Part shown: positions 33,944 to 43,385 of the stretch, piece after piece
Position numbering within the stretch: position 1 is the stretch's first letter
Layout of the letters: each line of letters starts with the position of its first letter
NCBI RefSeq assembly: GCF_031085175.1
Contig: NZ_JAVHUY010000008.1
Coordinates: 1 to 64,000 of the forward strand
Origin: Phytohabitans maris
GTDB lineage: Bacteria; Actinomycetota; Actinomycetes; Mycobacteriales; Micromonosporaceae
Direction of reading: 5' to 3'
Length of the DNA stretch: 64,000 bases
Notes under the pieces: generated by a model
Database searches by the model: none
Told to the model about the DNA's origin: nothing
Seen by the model: the letters and a program-made list of their open reading frames with translations, nothing else
Translations under genes and position numbers: made by a program

Positions 33944-35566
33944 ATGGCTGACTCGGGACTCTCCCGCCGTTCCGTGCTCCAGCTCGGCGGCAGCGTCGCG
34001 CTGCTGTTCGCGACCGGCGCGTGCGCCGCCGGGTCGAAGGACAGCGGCTCCGGCGCCAAGTCGGCCGGGCCGGCCGCCGGCACCCTGCGCATCGCGGTCT
34101 CCAGCTACCTCAGCAGCTGGGACCAGGACTTCGTCGGCTTCGACCTGACCGCCCTGATGCTGTACAAGAACGTGTTCCCATACCTGATCGACTACGGCGT
34201 GACCGACGCCGGCGGATCCAAGATCCTCGACACGCAGAACATCACGCCCACGTTCGCCGAGTCGTTCGAGCCGAGCGCGGACCAGAAGGTCTGGACGCTC
34301 AAGCTGCGCAAGGGCGTCAAGTTCGCCAGCGGCAACGAGCTCAAGGCCGCCGACGTCAAGTGGTCCAAGGACCGCGCGTTCGCCGCCCAGGCCAACGTCG
34401 CCGGCGTCTACCGCACCATCGGCCTCACCGAGGCCAGCCAGGTCGCGGTCGTCGACGACTACACGGTCACGTTCACCCAGGCGTTCCCGAGCGCGCTGAC
34501 CCGGCAGATCCAGGCCATCTCGCTCTACGTCTTCGACTCCGTCGAGGCGAAGAAGCACGCCACCGCCGACGACCCGTGGGCCAAGGACTGGCTCGCCAAG
34601 AACGCCCCGACCGGCGGGTACTTCAACGTCACCAAGGCCACCCAGGGGCAGGAGATCGTCCTGGAGGCCAACAAGGGGTACCCGGGACCGGACCCGGCCA
34701 AGGCCGCCACCATCCGGATCAGCGTCGTGCCGGACGGCTCCAACCAGCGCCTCCAGCTGCAGAACGGCGACATCGACGTCGCGCTCGGCATCGGCCAGCG
34801 GGACATCGCCGACCTCAAGAAGGCCGACGGCATCACCGTGGTCTCGGCCGCCAGCAACGAGCAGGTCGCCATCCAGATGTCGGTGACGACCGCCCCCTTC
34901 GACGACGTCGACGTCCGCAAGGCCCTCGCGTACGCGGTGCCGTACGACCAGATCATCGCGAACGTGTACGGCGGCGACGCCCGCCCCACCAAGAGCCTCG
35001 TGCCGCTGGACATGCCCGGCTACGACGCGGGCGGCTACCCGTACACCTACGACGTCGAGATGGCCAAGGCCGCGCTCGGCGGCAGGACGGTCAACTCGGA
35101 GCTCGTCTTCGAGACCGACAACGCCACCCAGCAGCAGATCGCGGTGCTGGTGCAGAGCGAGGCGCGCAAGGCCGGCATCGAGCTCAAGCTGACCCCGCTC
35201 GACCCCGCCACCCTGGCCGGCCGCCGCCAGCAGAAGAACATCCCGCTGCAGCTCACCTCCGGCCAGCTCTGGGTCAACGACGTCGAGTACATGCTGGCGA
35301 CCAGCTTCGTGAAGGGCGCCGCCCTCAACTACTCCAACTTCACCAACGCCGAGATCGAGCAGATCTACGAGCAGTCACACACCACAGTGGACGAAACCGC
35401 CCGGCTCGCGCTCTGGAAGCGGGTGCAGCAGGTCTTCGCGGCCGAGGTGCCCTGGGTCATCATCTGCCAGCCCAACTTCAACCTGCCGGTCCGCTCCACG
35501 GTCGCCGGCTGGGTCCAGCCGATGGACGGGCTGGCCCGGCTGCGGTACCTGAGCACGTCGGCCTGA
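33944..35566 (+). CDS. ABC transporter substrate-binding lipoprotein (oligopeptide family 5)
   Basis: 540 residues of the SBP_bac_5 family. The N-terminus has twin arginines in LSRRSVLQLGG and a lipobox LLFATGACAAG, so export may be Tat-dependent with lipid anchoring near residue 27. Typical family blocks are seen: FAESFEPSADQKVWTLKLRK, VDVRKALAYAVPYDQIIANV and YSNFTNAEIEQIYEQS. Ligands of the family are peptides, opines, sugars or heterocycles; the sequence does not tell which. First gene of a long plus-strand set running to the formamidase-like gene; permeases follow 7 nt after the stop. Confidence 0.9.
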   Translation: MADSGLSRRSVLQLGGSVALLFATGACAAGSKDSGSGAKSAGPAAGTLRIAVSSYLSSWDQDFVGFDLTALMLYKNVFPYLIDYGVTDAGGSKILDTQNITPTFAESFEPSADQKVWTLKLRKGVKFASGNELKAADVKWSKDRAFAAQANVAGVYRTIGLTEASQVAVVDDYTVTFTQAFPSALTRQIQAISLYVFDSVEAKKHATADDPWAKDWLAKNAPTGGYFNVTKATQGQEIVLEANKGYPGPDPAKAATIRISVVPDGSNQRLQLQNGDIDVALGIGQRDIADLKKADGITVVSAASNEQVAIQMSVTTAPFDDVDVRKALAYAVPYDQIIANVYGGDARPTKSLVPLDMPGYDAGGYPYTYDVEMAKAALGGRTVNSELVFETDNATQQQIAVLVQSEARKAGIELKLTPLDPATLAGRRQQKNIPLQLTSGQLWVNDVEYMLATSFVKGAALNYSNFTNAEIEQIYEQSHTTVDETARLALWKRVQQVFAAEVPWVIICQPNFNLPVRSTVAGWVQPMDGLARLRYLSTSA

Positions 35567-35573
35567 CCCGCGG

Positions 35574-36584
35574 ATGCGGCTTCTTCGCTTCGTCGCCCGG
35601 CGGCTGTTACAGGTCGTCCCGGTCCTGCTCGGTGTCGTCGTGGTGACGTTCGTGCTGGTGCGCGTGCTGCCCGGCGACCCGATCCGGACCATCCTGGGCC
35701 CGAACGCGACCGACGCCGACGCGGCGGCGGCCCGCGCCCGCTTCGGGCTCGACAAACCGATGTGGCAACAGTTCCTCGACTACCTGAAAGGGCTGGCGAC
35801 CGGCGACTTCGGCACCTCCATCCAGAGTGGAACGTCGGTCGGCTCCGAGCTCGCCCTCCGGGTCGGGCCGACGCTGGAGCTCGTCGTGCTCTCGGTCAGC
35901 CTCGCGCTGCTGATCGCGGTCGTGCTCGGCGTCTGGTCGGCCCGCCGCGCCGACCGCTTCGGCGACCACAGCGTGCGGATCCTCGCGCTGGTCGGCAACT
36001 CGATGCCCGAGTTCTGGCTCGGCCTCGTGCTCATCCTCGTCGGCTACAGCGCGCTCGGCTGGTTTCCCGCGCCCAGCGGCCGGGTCGACCCGGACACCAA
36101 CCTGACGCCGCTGACCGGCGCCGACCTGCTCGACGCGATCCTCACCGGCAACGGCCCGGCGTTCACCTCCGCCCTCAGCCATCTGGCGCTGCCGGTCGCG
36201 ACGCTCGCGATCGTCGTCGTCGCGCCGCTGCTGCGCAGCGTCCGCGCCTCCGCCCTGGAAGTGCTGCGCTCCGAGGCCTACCTCGCCGCGACCACGCACG
36301 GTCTGCGGCCACGCACGCTCCTTCGCGGGTACCTGCTCCGCCCCACCCTGGTACGCCTGCCCGCCCTCGCCGCGCTGGTCTTCGGCACCGCGATCGGCTC
36401 CACCGTGCTCATCGAGTACGTCTACTCCTGGCAGGGCTTCGGCCAGTGGGCGCTGCGCGGCCTGCTCTACCGCGACTACCCGGTCGTGCAGGCGTCGGTG
36501 CTGCTCATCGCGCTCGGCTACGTCATCGTGTTCCTGATCGCCGACGTCGTACACGCGGTCCTCGACCCGAGAGTGAGGATCTGA
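35574..36584 (+). CDS. ABC transporter permease (DppB type)
   Basis: 336-residue inner-membrane permease. The N-terminal LLRFVARRLLQVVPVLLGVV helix, the FGLDKPMWQQFLDYLKGLATGD... periplasmic segment and later GTAIGSTVLIEYVYSWQGFG before the EAA-like loop (EAYLAATTHGLRPRTLLRGY) are typical of DppB/OppB. Six membrane helices can be counted. It overlaps the DppC-type gene by a single base in TGATG. Confidence 0.92.
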   Translation: MRLLRFVARRLLQVVPVLLGVVVVTFVLVRVLPGDPIRTILGPNATDADAAAARARFGLDKPMWQQFLDYLKGLATGDFGTSIQSGTSVGSELALRVGPTLELVVLSVSLALLIAVVLGVWSARRADRFGDHSVRILALVGNSMPEFWLGLVLILVGYSALGWFPAPSGRVDPDTNLTPLTGADLLDAILTGNGPAFTSALSHLALPVATLAIVVVAPLLRSVRASALEVLRSEAYLAATTHGLRPRTLLRGYLLRPTLVRLPALAALVFGTAIGSTVLIEYVYSWQGFGQWALRGLLYRDYPVVQASVLLIALGYVIVFLIADVVHAVLDPRVRI

Positions 36585-37429
36585 TGGCCGAAGTGCGCGT
36601 CGAAGCCGGCGCCCGGTCGTTCTCCCGGGTCCTGATCCTGACCGGCGCGGCGATCCTCGTCGTGGTGGCCCTCGCCGCGCTGGCCGCGCCGCTGCTGAGC
36701 AGCTGGGGCCCGGAGGAGATCGACGCGAACGCGACCCTCGCCGGCCCGGGCGGCGCGCACCTGCTCGGCACCGACACCAACGGCATGGACGTCTGGAGCC
36801 GCCTGCTCTACGCCGCCCGCCTCGACCTCGGCGTCGCGGTCAGCGCGGTCGCGCTCGCCGTCGTCGTCGGCACCGCGCTCGGCCTGCTCGCCGGCTACCT
36901 CGGCGGCTGGCTCGACGACGTGCTGATGCGGATCGTCGACATCTTCCAGGCGTTCCCCACGTTCATCCTCGCGCTCGCCGTCGCCGCACTGCTCGGCAAC
37001 GGCACCGTCAACCTCGTCATCACGATCGCCGCCGTCAACGCCCCGGCGTACGCCCGGCTGGTCCGCGCCGAGGTCCGCTCCATCCGCGAACTGCCCTTCG
37101 TGGACGCCTCCATCACCTCCGGCGCCTCCACGGTCGGCGTGCTCTGGCGGCACGTGCTGCCCAACAGCCTCACGCCGGTACGGGTCATCGCGCCGCTCAA
37201 CTGCGGCTGGGCGATGCTCACCCTCGCCGGCCTCTCCTTCCTCGGCCTCGGCGTGACCGTGCCGGGCGCCGAGTGGGGCGCGATGATCAGCCTCGGCAGC
37301 CCGGACGTGGTCGCCGGCCGCTGGTGGACCTCCGTGCCGCCCGGCCTGGCGCTGCTGGTCTGCGTGCTCGGCTTCAGCCTCCTCGGCGAAGGACTCCAGG
37401 AACGCGCGGACGCGAGGCGGCGGTCATGA
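36584..37429 (+). CDS. ABC transporter permease (DppC type)
   Basis: 281 residues. HLLGTDTNGMDVWSRLLYAARLDL is the DppC/OppC N-terminal signature, and the cytoplasmic EAA loop appears as PAYARLVRAEVRSIRELPFVD and the following Gly-Ala segment. About six membrane helices. The start codon overlaps the preceding stop, and the stop overlaps the ATP-binding gene as ATGA, so stoichiometric expression is likely. Confidence 0.92.
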   Translation: MAEVRVEAGARSFSRVLILTGAAILVVVALAALAAPLLSSWGPEEIDANATLAGPGGAHLLGTDTNGMDVWSRLLYAARLDLGVAVSAVALAVVVGTALGLLAGYLGGWLDDVLMRIVDIFQAFPTFILALAVAALLGNGTVNLVITIAAVNAPAYARLVRAEVRSIRELPFVDASITSGASTVGVLWRHVLPNSLTPVRVIAPLNCGWAMLTLAGLSFLGLGVTVPGAEWGAMISLGSPDVVAGRWWTSVPPGLALLVCVLGFSLLGEGLQERADARRRS

Positions 37430-39546
37430 CCCATCTGCTGTCCATTGAGGACCTCTCGGTGCTGATCCGCCGGCCGGGGCGGGACGTCGCCGCGCTGAGC
37501 GGGGTCGACCTGCACGTCGACGCCGGCGAGGTGGTCGGGCTGGTCGGCGAGAGCGGCGGCGGCAAGAGCATGGTGGCCCGGGCGATCGTCGCGCTGCTGC
37601 CCGGCGGCGCGCGGACCCGCGGCGCGGTCCGGTTCGAGGGCGCCGACGTGCTCGCGATGGACGAGGCCGCGCTCGCCACCCACCGCGGCCACGGCGCCGC
37701 GCTCTGCTTCCAGAACCCGCGCGGCGCGCTCAGCCCCACCCGCACCGTCGGCCGGCAGCTCACCGACCGGCTCACCACGCACCAGCGGATGGACAAGGCG
37801 GCGGCGCGGGAGACCGCGCGGCAGCTCTTCGAGGCGGTCGGCATCCGCAACCCGGCCCGGCGGCTCGACGCGTACCCGCACGAGCTCTCCGGCGGCATGG
37901 CCCAGCGGGTGATGATCTCCCTGGCCACCGGCTGCGCGCCCGGGCTGCTCATCGCCGACGAGCCGACCACCGGGCTCGACGTCACGCTGACCCGGGAGAT
38001 CCTGCGGCAGTTCCGGCACGCCGCCGACACCGACGGCCGCGGCGTGCTGCTCATCTCGCACGACCTCGCCTCGATCGCGTCGGTCTGCGACCGGGTTGTC
38101 GTGCTCTACGCCGGCACGGTCGTGGAGAGCGGCCCCGTCGCCAAGGTGCTGCGCGAGCCGGCCCACCCGTACACCCGGGCGCTGCTCGCCTCCGTACCCG
38201 ACGTCTCCGGCCGCCCGGCCCGCGCGATCGGCGGTGCGATGCCGCTGCTGCCGTCGCCGCCCGCCGCCTGCCCCTTCGCACCCCGCTGCGCCCACGCGAC
38301 GGAGCGCTGCACGGCGCAGCGGCCGCCCCTGACCGGCGACGGCTGGGCGTACGCCTGCTTCCACCCCCAGACCGGTGGGGGGGCCGCGGCCCCCGGGGCC
38401 CCCCCCCCCCCCCCCCGGGGGGGGGCCGGCCGGGGGGGGGTGGGGGGGGTGGGCGCGGACGCCCTCCCCCGCCCCGGGGGGGCGCCCGCCTGCCCCCCCC
38501 CCCCCCCCGGGGCGGCCCCCGCGGCCCCGGTGACCGCACCACCTCCACAGAGGACGGCCGCCGGCCGCGTCGTGATGGAGATCGAGGACGCGCACGTCGT
38601 GTACGGCAGCCGGTTCGGCAGCGGCGGCCACCACGCCCTGCGCGGCGTCAGCCTCGAGATCCGCGCCGGCGAGACCGTCGGCGTGGTCGGCGAGAGCGGC
38701 TGCGGCAAGAGCACCCTCGCCCGGCTGATGCTCGGCCTGACCGCCCCGAGCAGCGGCACCGTACGCCTCGACGGCATCGACCTGCACGCCCAGCGGGGCA
38801 GGAAGCTGCGCCGGCTGCGTACCCGGGCCCGCCTGGTCTTCCAGGACCCGGTCGGCTCGCTCAGCCCGCGCCGCACCGTGGCCGACGCGATCGGCGAACC
38901 GCTGCGCGCCCTCGGCGTGCCGGCCGCCGAGCGGGCCGAGCGCGTCGCCCAGGTCCTCGCCCGGATGAACCTCGACCCGGCCATGCTCCGCCGCCACCCG
39001 CACGAGCTCTCCGGCGGGCAGGCGCAGCGGGTCGGCATCGCCCGGGCGCTGGTCGGCGACCCCGACCTCATCGTCTTCGACGAGCCCACCTCCGCCCTCG
39101 ACGTCACCGTCCAGGCGCAGATCCTCGACGTCATCGCCGAACTGGCCGGCGACGCCTCCCGCGGCTCGGTTTTCATCTCCCACGACCTGGCCACCGTGCG
39201 CGGCTTCTGCGACCGGGTCGTCGTGCTCTACCTCGGCCGGATCGTCGAGCAGGGCCCGGTGGAGGAGGTGTTCGGCAACCCGCGGCACCCGTACACCCGG
39301 GCGCTGCTCTCCAGCGCGCCGAGCCTCGACGGCGGCTACACCGGCGCCCGCGTGGAGCTGGCCAAGGACCTGGAGGAGGCGGACGCCGCCACCGGCTGCC
39401 CGCTCGCCGCCCGGTGTCCATTCGCGACCGACGAGTGCCGCGCCGAGCCGCAGCACCTGACGCCGTACGGGGCGGCGGAGGCGGCCTGCTGGCGCGTACC
39501 GCAGATCCCCGCCCTGATCCGGGAAGGAGCCCACACCCGTGCCTGA
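37426..39546 (+). CDS. Fused two-domain ABC transporter ATP-binding protein (DppD-DppF type)
   Basis: 706 residues holding two complete ATPase cassettes. Domain 1 has Walker A GLVGESGGGKSMVAR near residue 40, signature ELSGGMAQRV and Walker B LLIADEPTTGLD. Domain 2 has GVVGESGCGKSTLAR near 425, ELSGGQAQRV and LIVFDEPTSALD. Each ends in the Cys-rich oligopeptide-transporter C-terminal motif (CPFAPRCAHATERC; CPLAARCPFATDEC). The linker (about residues 317-368) is encoded by an extreme G/C homopolymer tract. The fusion may therefore be an artefact joining two genes, although natural DppDF fusions exist. Confidence 0.82.
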   Translation: MTHLLSIEDLSVLIRRPGRDVAALSGVDLHVDAGEVVGLVGESGGGKSMVARAIVALLPGGARTRGAVRFEGADVLAMDEAALATHRGHGAALCFQNPRGALSPTRTVGRQLTDRLTTHQRMDKAAARETARQLFEAVGIRNPARRLDAYPHELSGGMAQRVMISLATGCAPGLLIADEPTTGLDVTLTREILRQFRHAADTDGRGVLLISHDLASIASVCDRVVVLYAGTVVESGPVAKVLREPAHPYTRALLASVPDVSGRPARAIGGAMPLLPSPPAACPFAPRCAHATERCTAQRPPLTGDGWAYACFHPQTGGGAAAPGAPPPPPRGGAGRGGVGGVGADALPRPGGAPACPPPPPGAAPAAPVTAPPPQRTAAGRVVMEIEDAHVVYGSRFGSGGHHALRGVSLEIRAGETVGVVGESGCGKSTLARLMLGLTAPSSGTVRLDGIDLHAQRGRKLRRLRTRARLVFQDPVGSLSPRRTVADAIGEPLRALGVPAAERAERVAQVLARMNLDPAMLRRHPHELSGGQAQRVGIARALVGDPDLIVFDEPTSALDVTVQAQILDVIAELAGDASRGSVFISHDLATVRGFCDRVVVLYLGRIVEQGPVEEVFGNPRHPYTRALLSSAPSLDGGYTGARVELAKDLEEADAATGCPLAARCPFATDECRAEPQHLTPYGAAEAACWRVPQIPALIREGAHTRA
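38377..38530. other. G/C homopolymer tract, suspected sequence error
   Basis: About 154 nt almost free of A and T, including 18 C in a row (38399-38416), 9 G (38417-38425), 9 G (38432-38440), 8 G (38442-38449) and 16 C (38493-38508). Nothing else in the window looks like this. It falls exactly between the two ATPase cassettes, where two separate overlapping genes would be expected to meet. It is more likely a low-quality consensus than real sequence. Confidence 0.7.
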
Positions 39547-41587
39547 ACCGCACATCCGGCTCGCCGTCGACATCGGCGGCACCTTCGTCGACGCGATGGA
39601 GCTGGACACCCGCACCAACCGGGTCCGCTTTCGCAAGGCGTCCACGACACCGGCCCGCCCGGCCGACGGGGTGCTGAACGCGATCGCCGGGCTGGGCACC
39701 GACCTGTCCGATGTGGAGCTGTTCATCCACGGTACGACGCTCGGCCTCAACGCGGTGCTGGAGCGGCGCGGCGGAGCCACCGGCATCGTCACCAACGAGG
39801 GCTTCCGGGACATCTTCCTGCTCGGCCGCGGCAACGTCCCCGCCGACCACATGTACGACTTCACGTACCAGCGGCCGGAGAGCCTGGTGAAGCGCCGCTA
39901 CACGGCCGGCGTGGTGGGGCGGCTGGACTACAAGGGCCGGGTGGTGGAGGAGCTCGACCCGGAGAGCGTCCGCGCCGCGGCCCGCACGCTCGTGGAGGAG
40001 CAGGGCGTACGGTCGATCGCGATCTGCTTCCTGCACTCGTTCCTCGACCCGACGCACGAGCGGGAGGCGGCCCGGATCATCCGGGAGGCGTACCCGGAGG
40101 TGAGCCTGTCGCTCTCCACCGACATCGTCCGCGAGTACCGGGAGTACGAGCGGACCAGCACCACCGTGCTGGAGGCGTACATCCGCCCCATCTTCGAGCG
40201 GTACGTGGACGAGCTGGAGTCGGGCCTGGCCGAGCGCGGGTTCGCCGGCCGGTTCCTCATCATGCGCTCCGGCGGCGGCTCGATGACGTCCACGGTGGCC
40301 AAGACCTCGCCGACGCACACCGTGCTCTCCGGGCCGGCCGGGGGCATCGTCGGCGCCGCGTACCTCGCCGGCGCGCTGGGCCGCGACAACATGCTCACCT
40401 TCGACATCGGCGGCACCTCGCTGGACGCCTGCGTCATCGAGCGGGGCGGCGCGGTCGCCGCGTACGAGTCCCAGCTGGAGCACTTCCCGCTGCTCATCCC
40501 CGCGTACGACATCCGCACCATCGGCGCCGGCGGCGGCTCGATCGCCTGGCTCGACCGGGGGCTGCTCAAGGTCGGCCCGCGCAGCGCCGGCGCCGACCCG
40601 GGCCCGGTCTGCTACGGCCGGGGCGGCACCGAGCCGACCGTCACCGACGCCGCCGTCGTGCTCGGCTACATCGACCCGGACCGGTTCCTCGGCGGCAACA
40701 TGGGCCTTCAGGCGGAGGCGGCCCGCGCGGCGCTCACCGCGACGGTCGCCGAGCCGCTCGGCCTCACCGCCGAGGCGGCCGCCGCCGGCGTCGTCGACGT
40801 CCTGCTGGCCCGCACCGTCGGCGCGGTCCGCCAGATCACCGTCGAGCGTGGACACGACCCCCGGGTCTTCTCCCTGCTCGCGTTCGGCGGCGCCGGGCCG
40901 CTGCTGGCCCCGCTGCTCGCCCGCGAGATGGGTATCCGCGAGGTGGTCGTCCCGTTCGCCCCGTCCGGCTTCTCCGCCTGGGGCATGCTCTCGGCCGACA
41001 TCGTGGACGACTTCGCCCGCACCGTCATGACCACATTGGACGACGCCGACCTGGACGAGCTGGAGGCGCTCTACAAGGGCGTCGAGGCGGACGCCCTCGC
41101 CTCCCTCACCGACCAGGGGGTCGGCGCCGCCGACACGGTGCTGGAACGCCAGCTGGAGCTGCGCTACCTCGGCCAGGAGCACTCGCTGATGGTCACCGTC
41201 GGGCGGGAGCTGCGCCCGGACGCGATCCGCACCGCGTTCGAGGAGCTGCACCACGCGCGGTACGGGCACACGATGGGCAACCGCCTGCAGATCCTCAACC
41301 TGCGCGTGCGCGGCATCGGCCGGACCCGCCGCCCGGCGCTCGCCACGCCGGCACCCGGCGACGGCGACCCGGGGCGGGCGCTGCGCGGGCACCGCACCGC
41401 GTACGACGTGGCGGTCCGCGCGATGGTGCCGTTCGCCGTGTACGACCGGGACGCCCTCGCCCCCGGCGACCGCTTCACCGGCCCGGCGCTCGTGGACGAG
41501 GGCACCTCCACCACCGTCGTCCCCAGTGGACAGCGGGTCGAGGTCGATCCCCATGGGTACCTGCTCGTCACTTTGGGGGACTCATGA
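39539..41587 (+). CDS. Hydantoinase/oxoprolinase-type ATP-dependent subunit A
   Basis: 682 residues of the HyuA family. Two phosphate-binding ASKHA motifs are present: IRLAVDIGGTFVDAME near the start and LTFDIGGTSLDACVIE near residue 285. FIHGTTLGLNAVLERRG and RSGGGSMTSTVAKTSPTHTV are further family blocks. HyuA with HyuB cleaves cyclic amides (hydantoins, 5-oxoproline, lactams) or carboxylates ketones at the cost of ATP. GTG start with GGGAAGGAG upstream, just within the end of the ATP-binding gene. Followed at 4-nt overlap by HyuB. Confidence 0.9.
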   Translation: MPEPHIRLAVDIGGTFVDAMELDTRTNRVRFRKASTTPARPADGVLNAIAGLGTDLSDVELFIHGTTLGLNAVLERRGGATGIVTNEGFRDIFLLGRGNVPADHMYDFTYQRPESLVKRRYTAGVVGRLDYKGRVVEELDPESVRAAARTLVEEQGVRSIAICFLHSFLDPTHEREAARIIREAYPEVSLSLSTDIVREYREYERTSTTVLEAYIRPIFERYVDELESGLAERGFAGRFLIMRSGGGSMTSTVAKTSPTHTVLSGPAGGIVGAAYLAGALGRDNMLTFDIGGTSLDACVIERGGAVAAYESQLEHFPLLIPAYDIRTIGAGGGSIAWLDRGLLKVGPRSAGADPGPVCYGRGGTEPTVTDAAVVLGYIDPDRFLGGNMGLQAEAARAALTATVAEPLGLTAEAAAAGVVDVLLARTVGAVRQITVERGHDPRVFSLLAFGGAGPLLAPLLAREMGIREVVVPFAPSGFSAWGMLSADIVDDFARTVMTTLDDADLDELEALYKGVEADALASLTDQGVGAADTVLERQLELRYLGQEHSLMVTVGRELRPDAIRTAFEELHHARYGHTMGNRLQILNLRVRGIGRTRRPALATPAPGDGDPGRALRGHRTAYDVAVRAMVPFAVYDRDALAPGDRFTGPALVDEGTSTTVVPSGQRVEVDPHGYLLVTLGDS

Positions 41588-43314
41588 TTGACGGCGCCAC
41601 CGTCGAGGTCGTACGAAGCTACCTCATCTCCGCGGCCGAGGAGATGCGGGCCACGCTGATCCGTACCTCGTTCAACCCGGTCATCTACGAGGTGCACGAC
41701 TTCGGCATGTCCATGTACGACGCCGACCTGCGGCTGGTCGCCGAGGCCACCGGCCTCACCTTCTTCCTCGGCGCCAACGACTTCTCGCTGCGCAAGGGCG
41801 TCGAGTACGTCGGCCGGGACAACCTGCACCCCGGCGACGTGGTGCTGCTCAACTACCCGTACTGGAACGCCGCGCACGCCGCCGACGCCACGCTCTTCGC
41901 ACCGGTCTTCTGGCCGGCGGACGGCACGCTCGTCGGGTTCCTCTGCGTCCGGGCACATTGGATGGACCTGGGCGCCAAGGACCCCGGCTACGTGCTCGAC
42001 TCCACCGACATGCACCAGGAAGGGCTCATCTTCCCCGGTACCAAGGTGGTGTCCCGCGGCGAGCCGGTACACGAGATCCACGAGCTGATCCGCTTCAACT
42101 CCCGGATGCCGGCCGAGGTCCTCGGCGACCTGCACGCCCAGATCGCCGCCCTGCGCACCGGGGAGCGGCGGATGCTGGAGATCCTGGAGAAGTTCGGCCG
42201 CGACACCGTGGCGGCGGCCGTGCAGCGGATGATCGAGGACGGCGCCGCCCGCAGCCGCGCCGCGCTCGACGCGCTGCCGCAGGGCTCGTGGACCGCGGTC
42301 GACTGGCTCGACGACGACGGAATCGGGACCGAACCCGTCCGCATGCAGGTCACGGTCACGATCGCGGACGGCGAGTTCACCGTGGACTTCGCCGGCTCCT
42401 CGCCGGCCACGGCCGGGCCGATCAACATGCCATTCGGCGCCACCGAGGCGATCTGCAAGGTGGTCCTCAAGTCGCTCACCTCGCCGGACCAGCCCTCCAA
42501 CGCGGGGACCGTGGCGCCGCTGCGGGTCAAGGCCGAGCCGGGCACGCTCTTCCACGCCGTCTACCCGCAGCCCACGTACACGCTCTGGACCGGCATCGTC
42601 GCCGTCGAGCTGATCCTCAAGGCGCTCGCCCAGGGGATGCCGGCGCGGCTGCCCGCGTCGTCCGGCGGGGACGTGCCGGGGTTCATGATGGTCGGTAGGC
42701 ATCCGGATACCGGGCAGCTCTTCGCGGTCAGCAACAACGACCCGGTCGGCTGGGGCGCCACCGCCACCCACGACGGCATGAACGCGGCCACCCACGTCTC
42801 CGGCAGCACCGGCCGCATCACCCCCATCGAGGTCCTCGAAGCCAAGACCGGCATGTTCTTCGAGCGGGTGGAGATGCGGACCGACTCGGGTGGTGCGGGT
42901 CGGTTCCGGGGTGGTGTGGGGTTGCGGCGGGACATCCGGTTCGTGACGGCGGGGGAGTTCCTGTCGGTCATCAAGAAGACCCGTAGCCGTCCGTGGGCTT
43001 TGGACGGTGGTCGGGAGCCGGAGCCCAACCAGGTCGTCGTCTTTCCGGGTACCGAGCGGGAGGCGCGGGTGAGCACGAAGCGTACGCGGGTCGAGGTGGG
43101 GGATCGGGTCACCCTGCTGACGGCCGGTGGTGGTGGGCACGGGGATCCGGGCCGGCGCGATCCCGCGGCGGTACGCGAGGACGTCGCCGAGGGCTTCGTG
43201 TCGCCCGAGGCCGCCCGGGACCTGTACGGGGTCGCCGTGAGCGGGAGTCGCGAGGCTACGGCGCTTGAGCACGACGGCGGACGAGCGCCGAGCGACGGAG
43301 CGTGGTTGGCGTGA
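41584..43314 (+). CDS. HyuB-type subunit B, first paralogue
   Basis: 576 residues. N-terminal VVRSYLISAAEEMRATLIRT and SFNPVIYEVHDFGMS are the family hallmark, followed by GDVVLLNYPYWNAAHAADAT (metal-site His candidate) and GGAGRFRGGVGLRRDIRF near 440. With HyuA it forms the catalytic complex. The last 24 residues (from SGSREATALE) are not part of the family and come from a 74-bp tandem duplication that extends past the natural end. Bases 42844-43029 are nearly identical to 44646-44831 in the next gene and use GGT/CGT/TTG codons unlike their surroundings. Confidence 0.9.
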   Translation: MIDGATVEVVRSYLISAAEEMRATLIRTSFNPVIYEVHDFGMSMYDADLRLVAEATGLTFFLGANDFSLRKGVEYVGRDNLHPGDVVLLNYPYWNAAHAADATLFAPVFWPADGTLVGFLCVRAHWMDLGAKDPGYVLDSTDMHQEGLIFPGTKVVSRGEPVHEIHELIRFNSRMPAEVLGDLHAQIAALRTGERRMLEILEKFGRDTVAAAVQRMIEDGAARSRAALDALPQGSWTAVDWLDDDGIGTEPVRMQVTVTIADGEFTVDFAGSSPATAGPINMPFGATEAICKVVLKSLTSPDQPSNAGTVAPLRVKAEPGTLFHAVYPQPTYTLWTGIVAVELILKALAQGMPARLPASSGGDVPGFMMVGRHPDTGQLFAVSNNDPVGWGATATHDGMNAATHVSGSTGRITPIEVLEAKTGMFFERVEMRTDSGGAGRFRGGVGLRRDIRFVTAGEFLSVIKKTRSRPWALDGGREPEPNQVVVFPGTEREARVSTKRTRVEVGDRVTLLTAGGGGHGDPGRRDPAAVREDVAEGFVSPEAARDLYGVAVSGSREATALEHDGGRAPSDGAWLA

Positions 43315-43384
43315 GCGGGAGTCGCGAGGCTACGGCGCTTGAGCACGACGGCGGACGAGCGCCGAGCGACGGAGCGTGGTAGGC
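43237..43384 (+). repeat. Tandem direct repeat, two 74-bp units
   Basis: 43237-43310 and 43311-43384 differ at one base (T at 43307, A at 43381). Unit one is read as the C-terminal extension of the first HyuB; unit two supplies its TGA stop and the gap before the second HyuB. The unit is rich in GAGC/CGAGCG words (GAGCGCCGAGCGACGGAGCG). Confidence 0.95.
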
Positions 43385-43385
43385 A

